From: Hofstenia miamia
Lineage: Eukaryota > Xenacoelomorpha > Acoela
NCBI GenBank assembly: GCA_004352715.1
Contig: SCFE01000003.1
Coordinates: 4,599,478-4,663,477 of the forward strand
Reading direction: 5' to 3'
DNA: 64,000 nucleotides
This document shows, one piece after another, positions 44,219-56,580 of the stretch; within the stretch, counting starts at the first letter, position 1, and each line of letters opens with the position of its first letter. A model generated the notes under the pieces. The model was not told the DNA's origin. It did not search any database and was given only the letters and a program-made list of their open reading frames with translations. A program made the position numbers and the translations under genes.

Positions 44219-45372
44219 GAAAGATTTATATATATACTTGGATGTATAAATTTGAGAATCCTTAAAGTGGAAAACACATTCAGAGAAAATTAATAATGAA
44301 TAAACAAGGAAAAATGAAGTTGATGTTTTCAACAATTATTGTACATTTTTATACACTTTTCTACATCCAAAGATGGCGAATTTTCTGATATATATAATTA
44401 TGTAAAAATGTCCATAAAAATGCAAAGAAAAAATGTGAGAGGATAAACGGTATATTTTGGATGATTGACACTACAATTCTTTACTGGCATCATCTAATTT
44501 CTTCAATTGCTTGTTTCTTAAATTCTCTTTGTCATTCAATTTGAATTTGCCAATGATTACTAGCTAACCAAAACCCAAAATATACCTAGGCAGGTTTTGT
44601 GAGAAAAATTTCTCTGAAGCAACCCTTTTAAAATAGATACTTAATAACCAATGCCTGTTGATTTAATATATTTGGTTATTGTAGTTCACTATTGAGGCAT
44701 AATGACCACTGTTCATTTAGAATTATAAAAATTTAGCCTTTTTTACAAATCTCAGATAGGTATCCAATCACGCTGCATTTATGACCTTCTAATATTTATT
44801 CTATATTTAATATTTATTATTACAATTTCTGCATCTACTATTAATCTACTGCAAATATCTATAATACTAATATACAATTGAGAAAATTTTTTACCAAAAA
44901 CATCTGCAATTTCATAGCATGTGGGAGGGAGAGGAAAAGCATTGTTTTGAAGACTGCTGTTGATTACATTAAGAAGAAGAAAAGTGAAAAATACCATATC
45001 AAAAAAACTGAGCATCTAAATAAAGATATTAAGTGTATTGCTGAAATTTTGAAAACCTTGATTTAAAAGTGCAACTAACTTGATTCTAAATCACCAATTC
45101 ATTAAGTAATCTAAGTGAAATCTTAACATTTTATAAGTATGATAGACTACAGCTTAAACATTTATTTCAAAATTTGTATATTATCTTTACTTCCTAAAAT
45201 TTTTATCATTTATAATTTTTTAGTTATAGCAATAATAATAAAATTAAAAATACTAACAAGAATCAGAGCAATATATTTGCTAAAAGATACAATTAAACTA
45301 CAAACTAAATCAATAATATATACTGATAACATCTTTGTATGTGCCTAGTTTTGTGATGAACTCAGGGTAGAC
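43317..45372. other. AT-rich stretch with a TA microsatellite
   Basis: No recognisable gene. An uninterrupted TA run occupies 44161-44214. Short ORFs (44779-45066, 45139-45348) have no motif. Confidence 0.5.
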
Positions 45373-45942
45373 TGTAACATCCTCCACCTGGCCTATTTGC
45401 ACCGTGTATTATTGTTGATAACTATCACTCAGTAAATTGCGGGTGAGGAGTTACTAAGTTATTGAACCGCCAAACTTTTCCTTTGTAGTTAACTAGTTAA
45501 GTTAATTGAACATTGATTATCACTGTTTAGGTGACGGGGCTGTGTGACGCTTCCTCTTCAGTTCTTCTGTGAGCTACTTCCCAAAGCTGATCTCTACAAC
45601 ACAGTTCCCCTCCTTCATGAACGATGACTGAATCCACTGCACCGCCTCAGCTCAACTGGAACTAATTATGTGTACCTTACTTTAGCTCAGTGCATGCACA
45701 CAAGTCAAGTTGTAACTGACTTAAACTCAATTTTGTGAAGTGTTTGTNGTCAAATGTTACTTGATCAGCTAACAAGTTTTTCTTAATTTGAACAATATTG
45801 TAGCTTAGTTGCATCTTACAAAAAATGAATAGAATCATTAACTAAATTTTACAATCATATTTTTGATTATCTTTTAATCACTATAATTGTTTGACGTTAA
45901 TCCTTCATTTGTTGCAGCTATTATTTTTGGGATGATGCTACA
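45373..45942 (-). repeat. 3' LTR of element G (570 bp)
   Basis: On the minus strand it starts TGTAGCAT at 45942, right after the polypurine tract GAGGAGGG (45945-45952), and ends GATGTTACA at 45373. The distal half aligns with the F LTR. A single N lies at 45748. It overlaps the ORF3 stop codon. Confidence 0.68.
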
Positions 45943-48900
45943 CGCCCTCCTCAGCTTGCGTTATGGACAACACTGGTCGCTCCCCATGTACAAGAGTATC
46001 TGCCTTTCTAATTAGTGACTCCGCCGCAGGGTCTTCCCATGTAATCGTTGCGTACTCGGACTGCTTAGACATCTTTAGTACTGCTTCGCGTTTGGTGGTG
46101 ACAGTGTTCACATATTTTAGAAACCGAGTCTCTCTTATGTTCTCTGCTATGGGTGTCATCTCCCGAAGTTCATTCATTTTCCGTGAAAAGATCTCATAGT
46201 ATTTCTCATACAAGTGAATACCTTTCATTGCTATTAAGAGTGTCATTTGCACGTCGGCTTTGCATGTGTGCGCCAGGTCTGCTCTCATTTGTGTGTTCGG
46301 GTAGAAGAAAGTGAAGACCTTTCATACATCTTTATAGAAGAAGCTGATGTTATCCAATACTTCTTGTTCCGATATCTCACCGGGATCATTCTTTCCAATG
46401 CAATCATGGTGACAATCTCCACTCATTTTGTTACATCATAGTAGCAATACTTTTGTTCCCACATGTCGGTCCACACGATGTTGTTAACTCCTGAGAACAA
46501 CATTACTGCTTGTGGCTGGCGTTTTTCTATTTCATCTCTTAATTCCTGGAGTTGGATGTGAATCGCTCTTCCCCTCGTGTATAGCTGATCCGGGGTGATG
46601 GTCCCTTCTATATAGATGCGTTCTTTGTTGTCATTATCTAGCAGTATCTTCTTTGTTTTCCTGTAATCCTCTCACTCTGTCATCTCTATCGCTTTACGTT
46701 GCGAGTTCACGTATGATTTGTATTCATGTAGAAATGATTTTGCTGGTTTCACCTCTTTCAGGAGTCGCCATCTAGGCAGTATCATAGGTATCGCAATCGT
46801 TTTAGGCAGTGTACATAGTAAGATCTTTGTATCAACTAGTCTTTCAATTTACTCATATGTGCCTGTTGTATTAGATGCTGTTGCTAATGTGATGGTGGCG
46901 GGGTAATTCATTCTTGCTTCTGGGATTGTCTCCCAAAATGATTGTTTGCTTAGTTTAACTCATATGTGTTCCTGGATGTCGATTCTAGAAGTAATGCATT
47001 CAACGTTGACCGCGATCTGATTGAATGGCTTCATTAGCTCTTCCAGTTCTGTGTGCATAAATGCTTCCGTAAACATTAATTTCATTGTTGCTACCATTTG
47101 CTGTTCTTGTATCCTTTGGTAGTTTCTTCCTGCTATTTCTTTCTTTTCTTTTGTTACTTTTATCTCTACCAGGAATCGCTCATTGTCAGTGTCAATCCAT
47201 TTGATCGTACTATCTTGACACATGTCTCCCCATTTTTCAATGTTTATCCTGTCGATCACTGTTTGTGTTTTCGGAAATAGTAGCAACTGTGACGAGGTTA
47301 ATATTTGTTCCTCTTTTGTGATCTCTAGTTGTGTTTTCGTCACCATTTCACAAATTTCTATGGCCGTTGTTATTCCACCTTTCTTTAGCATCTCAGCTCT
47401 TTTTATTATTTTCGTGAATGTGCACCGCGGGCTGTTTCTGGCATATCGTCTCATATTGTCATCTGTTACTTGTTGCACATTCTTCTGTTCTATTGATTGT
47501 CGTACATCCTCAGTGTTTATCAGTTTGCGTTTGATTATCTTTTTTGTGGTCAACCACAGTTGATTTTGCAGCTGTTTCAATTTTGTCTCCGATGTTGCAC
47601 CCCACATGTATTTTCGCATGGGCTCTTCAAATATCTGTATTTCACTCGGGCATATTCCAGTGAGGTTTGCAAGTTCTACTATTGACATTCTCCCCATTGG
47701 GTGATGCTTTGTTATCAACCTGCCTAGTAGTTTTTCCATTGTCTGCAGCAGTTTCTCATGTTTGTCTGGCGATTTGACTCTTTCAACATGTCCTTTCAAT
47801 ATCCAATTTTTTTTCTGCGTGTTCATTGGTGATAACGCAATTTCGAATTCTTTAGTGTTTGTGAGCTTTATTCTTTGACTACTTGTTATGGGTAGTCTGA
47901 GATCCTTGTCTTCTGTGTGTAATCTCAATTGATCTCTGCCAATACCATCTCCACTGTCTTGTGGTATTTACATGCTGGTGCCTCTAATTTAATTTTGGGC
48001 CATGATTCATCTATCTTTTTCTGCAACTCTATGTTAGCCCACACGTATTGAATCTCTTTTAAGTGTTCTTGGTGTTGTGTCATGCTGCACTTGATGAACA
48101 GTGTCATGGCTTTCTCTAATCCTTTGCTTCCCAGTAGCATTTCTACTGTTTTCCTTTGTTNNNNNNNNNNNNNNNNNNNNNNNNNNNNNNNNNNTTTAAG
48201 TGTTCTTGGTGTTGTGTCATGCTGCACTTGATGAACAGTGTTATGGCTTTCTCTAATCCTTCGCTTCCCAGTAGCATTTCTACTGTTTTCATTTGTTTAA
48301 ACAGATCTATCGCTATGCTGTGGTCTATCATTATTCCATATATCTGTGCCCAGTAATCAATTTGTAAATCGAAGTGGATCAGCGGAGATTGTAAATTCCT
48401 TCTTCTCCCATGGGAAGAAGCCTTCTGTCTGTAGTACCAAATCCTTTAGATATTGCGGTAGTTCTGCCAGGTTTTCTCTCATCACTATAATAACTATTCT
48501 TGCTTGTTGTACTCTCTCCATCCTTACTGTTTGATCGATCTGTTTTTGTAGGTTCTTATTATATTCCTTTTCTCTTAGCATGTGTATGATCGTTAAGTTT
48601 TCTTCATCTAAGTTTATCTCCGGGATTTTTGCTATCTGTTCCTTATATGCCATAAGTGCTTGCGCCGTTTCCAATGTGAAATCTTCATTAAACATCATGT
48701 GAATTGTGCTTCTCATGTATGGCCTATTGATCATTTCATTTAATTCTTGAGGGTAGCTGATTAACACGTTAACTTTTGGCCAATTGTCTGCGTCTAATAG
48801 AATTGGCAAAATGCTCCCTTCCATTTTGGCGGTTTTTTAATTAACGTTTTCGTTTCTGGAGACAATTTCTCAAATGCATTGTGCCGCATTTTTGTGGTTG

Positions 48901-49006
48901 CCATGAAATAGGCGTTCCTGTCAACTTTAGACATGCGCTTTTTTCTCTCTCTAGATCTTACAGTACACTCTGATGTAGTTTCTGAGGAGGCGTCTAATTG
49001 CCTCAA
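45938..49006 (-). pseudogene. ORF3 of element G, unknown protein of about 1,000 residues
   Basis: No family recognised. Minus-strand pieces: SSETTSECTVRSRERKKRMS, AYFMATTKMRHNAFEKLSPE, MNRPYMRSTIHMMF-like block, ENLTIIHMLREKEYNKNLQK, YWAQIYGIMID, LFIKCSMTQHQEHLKEIQYV, KNWILKGHVERVKSPD, GICPSEIQIFEEPMRKYMWG, WIDTDNERFLVEIKVTKE, EQQMVATMKLMFTEAF, ECITSRIDIQE, VNNIVWTDMWEQKYCYYDVT, LYEKYYEIFSRKMNELRE, ending AEEGV-stop at 45938. Hydrophilic with no membrane segment. Less decayed than F: one 322-residue frame (46960-47928) is intact. A 34-N gap at 48161-48194 is flanked by duplicated sequence. Possible start MSKV at 48934; coding conservation extends upstream of it into the gap. Confidence 0.72.
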
Positions 49007-50006
49007 NNNNNNNNNNNNNNNNNNNNNNNNNNNNNNNNNNNNNNNNNNNNNNNNNNNNNNNNNNNNNNNNNNNNNNNNNNNNNNNNNNNNNNNNNNNNNN
49101 NNNNNNNNNNNNNNNNNNNNNNNNNNNNNNNNNNNNNNNNNNNNNNNNNNNNNNNNNNNNNNNNNNNNNNNNNNNNNNNNNNNNNNNNNNNNNNNNNNNN
49201 NNNNNNNNNNNNNNNNNNNNNNNNNNNNNNNNNNNNNNNNNNNNNNNNNNNNNNNNNNNNNNNNNNNNNNNNNNNNNNNNNNNNNNNNNNNNNNNNNNNN
49301 NNNNNNNNNNNNNNNNNNNNNNNNNNNNNNNNNNNNNNNNNNNNNNNNNNNNNNNNNNNNNNNNNNNNNNNNNNNNNNNNNNNNNNNNNNNNNNNNNNNN
49401 NNNNNNNNNNNNNNNNNNNNNNNNNNNNNNNNNNNNNNNNNNNNNNNNNNNNNNNNNNNNNNNNNNNNNNNNNNNNNNNNNNNNNNNNNNNNNNNNNNNN
49501 NNNNNNNNNNNNNNNNNNNNNNNNNNNNNNNNNNNNNNNNNNNNNNNNNNNNNNNNNNNNNNNNNNNNNNNNNNNNNNNNNNNNNNNNNNNNNNNNNNNN
49601 NNNNNNNNNNNNNNNNNNNNNNNNNNNNNNNNNNNNNNNNNNNNNNNNNNNNNNNNNNNNNNNNNNNNNNNNNNNNNNNNNNNNNNNNNNNNNNNNNNNN
49701 NNNNNNNNNNNNNNNNNNNNNNNNNNNNNNNNNNNNNNNNNNNNNNNNNNNNNNNNNNNNNNNNNNNNNNNNNNNNNNNNNNNNNNNNNNNNNNNNNNNN
49801 NNNNNNNNNNNNNNNNNNNNNNNNNNNNNNNNNNNNNNNNNNNNNNNNNNNNNNNNNNNNNNNNNNNNNNNNNNNNNNNNNNNNNNNNNNNNNNNNNNNN
49901 NNNNNNNNNNNNNNNNNNNNNNNNNNNNNNNNNNNNNNNNNNNNNNNNNNNNNNNNNNNNNNNNNNNNNNNNNNNNNNNNNNNNNNNNNNNNNNNNNNNN
50001 NNNNNN
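49007..50006. other. assembly gap (1000 N) upstream of ORF3 of element G
   Basis: Gag-pol of G, if present, would lie here. The true length is unknown. Long N-spanning ORFs are artefacts. Confidence 0.99.
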
Positions 50007-50316
50007 GCTGAGCCTTCCTATGAGGGAGCCTTGCTCTGTCATGGGTTTTAGGGCAGACAATAGATGCTCACGTGTTACCCAGTTAGTAGCCTTGGTTGGC
50101 GAAAGCTGGAGAGGCGCAACCCTCTCATGAAGCTCAGCCTTTGGCTTCACTCCTGCTGATCAGACTCAACACAGATCAGCACTCTGCGTGCCAGGGGTCG
50201 CCAGAGGTCAAGCATGATTAAACCGGCCTTAGTGGCACACTTCTAGGGGTAGTTCCGGATTTTGATCTGTTGACACACACTCTTCAGTCTGTTGACTGGT
50301 AGAGTAATCCCGACCA
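50007..50316. repeat. unclassified GC-rich dispersed repeat, copy H2 (3' part)
   Basis: Matches 43005-43316 of copy H1 in the same orientation with few differences and ends at the same GACCACA. The upstream part is lost in the gap. H1 and H2 bracket element G. Confidence 0.8.
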
Positions 50317-51162
50317 CATTGTTTTTTAAACGAGCTTCTTCAAACAAGGTTTACGTTTTACATAACTTTACGTTCATACGAATAAATAAAATTTTTCGTT
50401 TTATTTGAATTAATTCATTTATTTTATCTAATTTGAAATAGGCAATATTGGATACATGGCCAGAAAAATGCATCAATACCGTGTGTATTATCACATAAGT
50501 ATGTTACAGCTAATTGCACGAAACAAAATTTATTTTCCAAAGGAAAATTAATATACATTAATAAAGAGACGCTTTTATATGCTTTCTTTTTTAAATTTTA
50601 CTCAATGTTATTTGTTGTTTTTGTTTACCCCATAATATAATTCATTGTATATTGAAAAATCGCTCATAAATTTCAAAGTAATGCCATTAATTATAGGGTT
50701 TTTGCATCGACTGTAATATTAGAATAGAAGTACAACGTTAAGCGCTGCATCATAGGAGTCTACACATTGCTGTACATGAAAGTGAAAACCCATTGATTTC
50801 AAAGTAATCGATTTGCCTAAGCTACATTCAATTTGAAAGACTAATATTGGTTGTATATTGCGCTCCCAAAAAAAAGTGCAATTATGTTGAAATGGTATTT
50901 TCACATTGTAATATCTTTTTCATATGTACAAGTTAACTTAAGTTTCCATATAAACGTTGATTTTGATTAACTAACACCAGCTAAAGCTGAATTAGCAAAG
51001 TGCTCAAATTACTACTTAGATCAAAATGGGTGATCTTTTTTGATTAAAATATGTTGTTCTCAATAAATCCAAATATTGCAATACATTACCATATTATTTT
51101 GCTAGCAAATTTCAATTTCACTACATTTATTTTCTATTTATTGCTTTTAAATATTTCTTCAG
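50317..51162. other. AT-rich stretch without recognisable gene
   Basis: Nothing recognisable. Confidence 0.5.
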
Positions 51163-51261
51163 TACATTATGGCAAGGCCTTACTAGGAGTTGCAGCTTTT
51201 GAACCCAACAAGATTAGTTTTTTGGTCTTGAAAAGTTTGAATGAAAAATGTAAACCAATAA
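51163..51261 (+). other. candidate isolated exon (99 bp)
   Basis: Bounded by TATTTCTTCAG (acceptor-like, 51152-51162) and GTAAGTAG (donor-like, 51262-51269). One frame is open through it (HYGKALLGVAAFEPNKISF...). I do not recognise the peptide, and no partner exon is visible, so this may be chance. Confidence 0.25.
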
Positions 51262-51649
51262 GTAAGTAGACCGTCTTAGACTTCCTTGCTTTTCAAAGGT
51301 TTTCCCAATACCTCGAGGCTTTCATCTCTCGCGGGTTATCACGTGCCATGAATTTTGTTAATTATGTTAAGTTTTCAATCTACTTGTACATTGATTAATT
51401 TTTAAACTTTTTACGTATTTTATTATGTTTCTCATCGTTTTTACCCCTTATTGGTGTTTATTTTATCTACTTGTCGCTTTTCTACAAGATTGCCTTTTTT
51501 AAAATTTTTTTTGAAATTTTTCTCATCGTTTAGTCGTGCGATTGAGGGAGACGTGACGAATGTCCTTTCAGAAAAATCGCATTTCTGTGTAATTATAATC
51601 TACTTTATATTATGGCTGAGTTCGAACAGGATAATCAGGGCAATATGAA

Positions 51650-52255
51650 TCCGGACAGGGCAGGATAAAATTGAGATCCAGTTAAATCCGGATAAAATTT
51701 ATGTTAGAAATTTAGGACTAAAGCCCTGAATAGATTAGCATTATATTATTCTGATTCATTAATCTTAACAGCACTGTAGTGTTATAATAGTGTATCGAAA
51801 TCTTCATGCATTAAGGTCGATTTTGAAATTGACTCGTTAAGCAACAACTTGCAAACCTCTTCGATAAAAGATGTAGAGGTTTAGAACTATTTCAGAAGTG
51901 TTGATTTGCATTGCGATTGACTCTTTTATGATGACACTCAGCTTGCTGCCTGACAGATAGAAAAAATTTTTTCAAAAGTAATCGTTGCCTTGGATGATAT
52001 TGGAAAACAACATTCTATTTTACCGTAACCAGATATCACTACGTTGTATTATAACATGTATTGCTGTTCATAAACTAGTTACAGATTACGTGCGGGAGTA
52101 GAAAATTACTACTGGTTGACTTATTGATGGCACATGCCTGCAGAAGTAATTTTATGTAAAAGATATGAGAATTAGGGATTCCTGATATATGACAGTTAAT
52201 CCATATAAATCCGAACAGGTTAAAATAAATGCATATCCGAACAGGGCAGGATAAT
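51650..52255. repeat. pair of TCCGRACAGGGCAGGATAA repeats
   Basis: TCCGGACAGGGCAGGATAA at 51650-51668 and TCCGAACAGGGCAGGATAA at 52236-52254, each with further AATCCGGA/AATCCGAA words nearby. They may mark the ends of a roughly 600-bp non-autonomous element in the same orientation; the interior is AT-rich and non-coding. Confidence 0.4.
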
Positions 52256-54952
52256 TTTTTGATGCAAAATCAGCCCTACTAAATATATAATCTTTCAACT
52301 ATAGTTTTACATTCTATGCAATTCAAAATTATTTGGCATGCTATTCACTGTAGATTAGTCAATTCAACAATGTTCCGTTGAATTTATTCTTGTATAACTT
52401 CTAAATTTACGTTGTTGTTTGTATTTGTAAAATTATCAATTCACTTTAAAGTTGAAACGCTCTATATTTGTAAATATGTTACAAATTTAATTGACGTATG
52501 GAGTGGCGAGAAAACTATATAATCACTAATAAGGAAAGAAAACTGTAAATAAGTTGACTTTTGTTAAAATTACAAATTAGATTTCAAGAAATTTTGTGTG
52601 ACACTTTTTGCAACCTCTTTCATTAAAATAGTGTCCTATCTAACAAAGGCGGTCGAATAGTACAAAACTATTTTATTTTTAATCTGAAACCATCAACAAA
52701 AGTCCAGATAGATTTTCTTGAATTCGTGTCTTCAAATGCATTTTAGTTTCACCATTTTTCATAATTCTGACAATTATATTTATAAACAATTGATGTCGAA
52801 TGTTTTTGAATTGGTTCTTTGTTACGAATTACCTCTGATGTTATATATTTACTGTGAATTTTCGTCCTGTGCTTTCTGGTATTTTTTATATTGCTCATTA
52901 TTTTTCTGTATACCTTTCTATTGCACTTACGGTATATATACTATTGATGTGGTATTGCAAATTCTACCATTGTTAGTGAGAAAAAATTCTTCAACTTGGA
53001 TGCTGCATCACCTTCCCGACAAAAACAGACAACTCAAGGTTACTTGTGTTCGAGAAATCATACAAATTTTCCCGAATCATGCTTTGCATTATGTTTCAAA
53101 ATATTGGGATACGAAAGATAAAACCAATTCTTTGTAGAACTGTTTTAATAAAAAAAACATGCCTCAGCAGAGACATAATGCACAAAAATGTTATTGCCCT
53201 GTCTGGTTATAAGTTGGTGAAACAAATACATGTAGTCGTACTCTTTTTTTGTATAATGTAAACAATATTGTTATATGGGCTGTTCAAATTCGAATTTATT
53301 GTATACCATATCTATCTACACGTACATGATTGTTTATTTATCACAATTAAGAAAAACAATATATTAAAATTAAGAACCCAATTTGTTTTGAAAAGTTGAG
53401 CAAATAATTATTATTAACGTCTTCTTCTTGACTTCTTTGTGTTTCAGATGTCGCAAACTATTTTGATCCATTGTAGTTCTTAAACTGACCAATACCAAAT
53501 AAACAGACTGCAAGTTTTCATAAATGCGAATATCTGCTATATACAGCTTTGTATTTGATATGTTATCGATAGATTTAACACAGAATTTCAAATTCTTTCA
53601 GTTGACTTTTAGACTACTTCACCAATGCGGACAGAGATCTTAAGAGAGGCATTAGACTTTCATGAAATCGCATGGTCAGATTACATGAAATAATGAATTT
53701 TTTAATCTGTCATTTTCTCAATCCTTTGAGAAACCCTTTTTCTTCTGATAATGGGTATTCTACAGTCTCGGCCAGTGACAGTGCCAAAATCCCTTATACA
53801 TAAATTTGCTTTTTTAATGGTCCAAACTTTCATCAAACTGCGGGGAGGTCAAAAGACCTGGATTGGAATATTTTGTCTATGATGCGAGGTTGGTTATTGC
53901 AGATGAACTGTTGATGAGGGAAAAATGTCTCTAAAATGATCTAGCTTCTTAATCTAATATCGAAGTAGGCTTCAAATTGAAAATCGAAATTACTGGGGGA
54001 TCTAGGGATCTTGAACAAGCGTTGAATAAAATTGTGTAAATTGTGTTCAAACAAATATTATTTCTATCCTTCAGGTTACATTTCTTATTGATATTCTATT
54101 ATATCATGTTCTTTCGAAATTCTTGTAGTAATTGAGGACAACAAATCTACAATTAGTTTATAGTTCTGAATACACAGATAAAAATGATGATATTTGCCCT
54201 TCAAGCTCTAATCACACACTTTTAGTTTCATATCAGGTTTTCCATATGTTATGCCATTGTCTAGGGATACTACAAATCAGTTTTCCTTAGCTTTCCCACT
54301 TTCCAAATCCTAATTTTTTCCATAAATATCCTAATTTCGTAATTTATTTCTCTGTTTAATGAGTGGGAGGTCTGATAACGAAGTCCAAGTAAAGGCGGTA
54401 TAAACCACAGAATTAGAATGACTTAACGAGTTTCACGCCTCTTGTCATCTCGTAAGTTAATAATAACGCTACTTATTTATACACAACAAGAAAAAGGTCT
54501 TATAACGCAGTTGGACTCAGGACAAGCTATTATATCAGAATGGTTGTTGATTTTATTTTTTGTTTACACATCAGTAAAACAGGAGGGCGCCTATATCATT
54601 AAATATATTACCATTTTTCCCTAGGCTCGTCAATTAAATGAATATGTTACTTTCATCTTCGCATGCATTTTGACTTTTTTCAAAAATGGACCGCTGTGTT
54701 TTATTTAGCAAAATATTTGTGATAATTTTTTTATTTTATGCCCTATATAACGCGCGTCTTTATCAAGTGAAGCCATTATTTGAAAGGTGAAGTGTATGTT
54801 TTGCTGTTACACTTTGCTATGAGGGAAATTATCCCATCCGCGAATTGAGCAAAAGTCGTTAAAAATCCAAATCATAGGCAATAATCACGTCACATAGTGT
54901 ACCTGTTACACATATATTGAAAGCGAAAATGTCAAATACATCACGTATGTGT
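52256..54952. other. AT-rich stretch without supported gene
   Basis: A 139-residue ORF at 52718-53137 has a hydrophobic first part and a polar end, but no motif and no clear start context. I do not support it as a gene. Nothing else is recognisable. Confidence 0.45.
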
Positions 54953-54960
54953 GCAACAGC

Positions 54961-55515
54961 CAAAATTTCAAGTAAGCTGGCCTGGACCATTCGGCTTGGG
55001 CCGGTTTATTGGCCCTGGGTTGGGCTTAGGCTGGATTTGTTGGTTATAGATTGAAATTACTTCATACAGTATTTTGAACAGATCCGTAGATTTAATCTGA
55101 TTATTACTTGGTAAACAAGGAAAAGAGATAAATAACAGTCAGTTGCTTTGCTACTAATCTTTATATTCTCGAGAAAAAATATTTAGTTATTTTATCATAT
55201 ATAGCTCAAATGGATATGCCAATTTTAGGAATCATTGCTCGAAAGTTCTGCATTCTGGTAACATCTTTTTAGTCTGAAAGAGATTTCTCCCACGTTGGTT
55301 TAGTTATTACCTCAAAAAGCAGTTTGATTGGTCAAAAAAAATTGGAGATTTGAAATTTTTAAAAATTTTGTAGTGAGTGTATATTAAAAGTTTTAAATCT
55401 TCAGCATTATTTTTTTATAATTTTTTTGGGCTGGGCTGGTCTTGGCTTTTTTAGATCTTACTGTGAGCTGGTAAACCTTACTTGGGTCAAAATTTGCGTC
55501 CTATTCGCAACTCTG
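54961..55515 (+). pseudogene. hAT transposon remnant (transposase C-terminus)
   Basis: At 55205-55350 the frame reads MPILGIIARKFCILVTSF-stop-SERDFSHVGLVITSKSSL. That is the hAT C-terminal dimerisation domain (LP.La.iAr..L.i..tS..SERvFS.aG.i...kRs.L). On the right the element ends CGCAACTCTG, i.e. CAGAGTTGC, a hAT-type terminus. The 8 bp after it (GGAACAGC) differ by one base from GCAACAGC at 54953-54960, a plausible 8-bp target duplication. The left terminus is worn. Most of the transposase is missing. Confidence 0.7.
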
Positions 55516-55840
55516 GGAACAGCCGCCTTACACTATTCCATGAACTTTTCAAACACCAAGTATTAAATAATTTTACGTTAACAAGTTCGCAATGCATGAT
55601 GTACACATAGTATATAACTATTAGGTGGAGTGCTATTTTTTTAATTATAAATAATATTTTTAGCTATTGTTCTAAGTTCAATGTAGAAGAATATAATCGA
55701 TTTTGTTCCTAATACAACTGTAGCATATTCTAGAATATTGACTACAAAACTTATTGTTCGCAGTGGAGAGCATTTTTAGTTTAGAATTAATTTATAATTT
55801 ACTTATCATCCCTAATAAACTTAGTTTTTTTAAGGTAGTG

Positions 55841-55846
55841 TTTTAG
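55841..55846 (+). promoter_or_regulatory. splice-acceptor-like site before first CARD/death gene
   Basis: TTTTAG ends 7 bp before the ATG at 55854, as in the second paralog where TTTTAG ends 3 bp before the ATG. No donor partner is evident upstream. Confidence 0.35.
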
Positions 55847-55853
55847 TTCTTTA

Positions 55854-56501
55854 ATGGATGACGATCTGCACCGAGAACTATGTGTCATTTTCAGTCGATA
55901 TTTGCTGCCAAACGACAGTTACTTGCAGTTGACTAAGGTGTTATTTGATAATAAATGCTTCAACATAGGCGATGTGCAAATCATGGATGTTTTACCAACA
56001 AGAGTTGATAAATATTTGGAATATCGAAGACGTCTGCACTCGCATCCAAATTCCTACGAGAAACTCGTAGAGTCCCTTAATCAAATGCATCTTCACACAT
56101 TCGCTACTGAGCTTCATCTTAAAGGAAAAGAATTTCCCATTTATAAATTAAAAGACCTCCCTGACGATCATTTCGCATGGAAGGAATGTGGTTTAAGCAT
56201 TCCTGTTCTTGAGGTTGAGTTTGAGGTATGGGAACTCATGGAATTTAACTTTTCTCATAATTGGGAACAATATAAAAAATTTATAATTTGTTGTAAAAAT
56301 ATGTTCAAATTCACAGTTTCAAAAGACGAATTTCGTTATTTTATGAAGGAAAACAGTGAACAGTGGTTGATTAACTTTTTTAATCATTGGGCACTAAGCA
56401 CAAAAACAGCTCCTCTAATGAAACAAGTGATTGATGCATTAGAACATGATACTGTTATGTTTCTTTCTCTATCAAAGAAGTTAGAGAACTTTACGTATTA
56501 G
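55854..56501 (+). CDS. CARD plus death-domain adaptor-like protein, paralog 1 (215 aa)
   Basis: A single open exon, ATG to TAG. Residues about 5-90 form a six-helix-like stretch with the spacing of a CARD: L..VLFDNKCFN..DVQIM, then VDKYLEYRRRLHSHPNSYEK, LVESL...TFATEL. Residues about 120-210 resemble a death domain: FKFTVSKDEFRYFMKE, WLINFFNHW, VIDALEHDTVMFLSLSKKLE. Length and order fit CRADD/RAIDD-like adaptors (CARD then death domain, about 200 residues), which join death receptors or PIDD to caspases in the cytosol. Assignment is by pattern only; other death-fold combinations are possible. Paralog 2 shares VDKY.E.RRRL.SH.NS and NFFNHW. An AATAAA follows at 56575. Confidence 0.6.
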   Translation: MDDDLHRELCVIFSRYLLPNDSYLQLTKVLFDNKCFNIGDVQIMDVLPTRVDKYLEYRRRLHSHPNSYEKLVESLNQMHLHTFATELHLKGKEFPIYKLKDLPDDHFAWKECGLSIPVLEVEFEVWELMEFNFSHNWEQYKKFIICCKNMFKFTVSKDEFRYFMKENSEQWLINFFNHWALSTKTAPLMKQVIDALEHDTVMFLSLSKKLENFTY

Positions 56502-56574
56502 TTTGTTCATTTGGTTAGCGAGATTTATGGCAAATCTGCAGGCTTCCGACGTTTATTACATACAACTATTTTAG

Positions 56575-56580
56575 AATAAA
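56575..56580 (+). terminator. polyadenylation signal AATAAA, paralog 1
   Basis: AATAAA 74 bp after the stop codon of the first CARD/death gene. Confidence 0.5.

Noticed and set aside
46960-47700. Plus-strand ORFs over ORF3 of G
   Set aside because: Antisense shadows of the 322-residue minus-strand frame.
45938-49006. ORF3 as an envelope glycoprotein
   Set aside because: No signal peptide, hydrophobic fusion segment or transmembrane stretch is visible in the F or G pieces, and the protein is charged throughout.
48933-50150. ORFs of 337-399 residues
   Set aside because: Translation of the 1000-N gap with ends of unrelated features.
52718-53137. 139-residue ORF as a gene
   Set aside because: No motif, AT-driven composition, no initiation or splice context.
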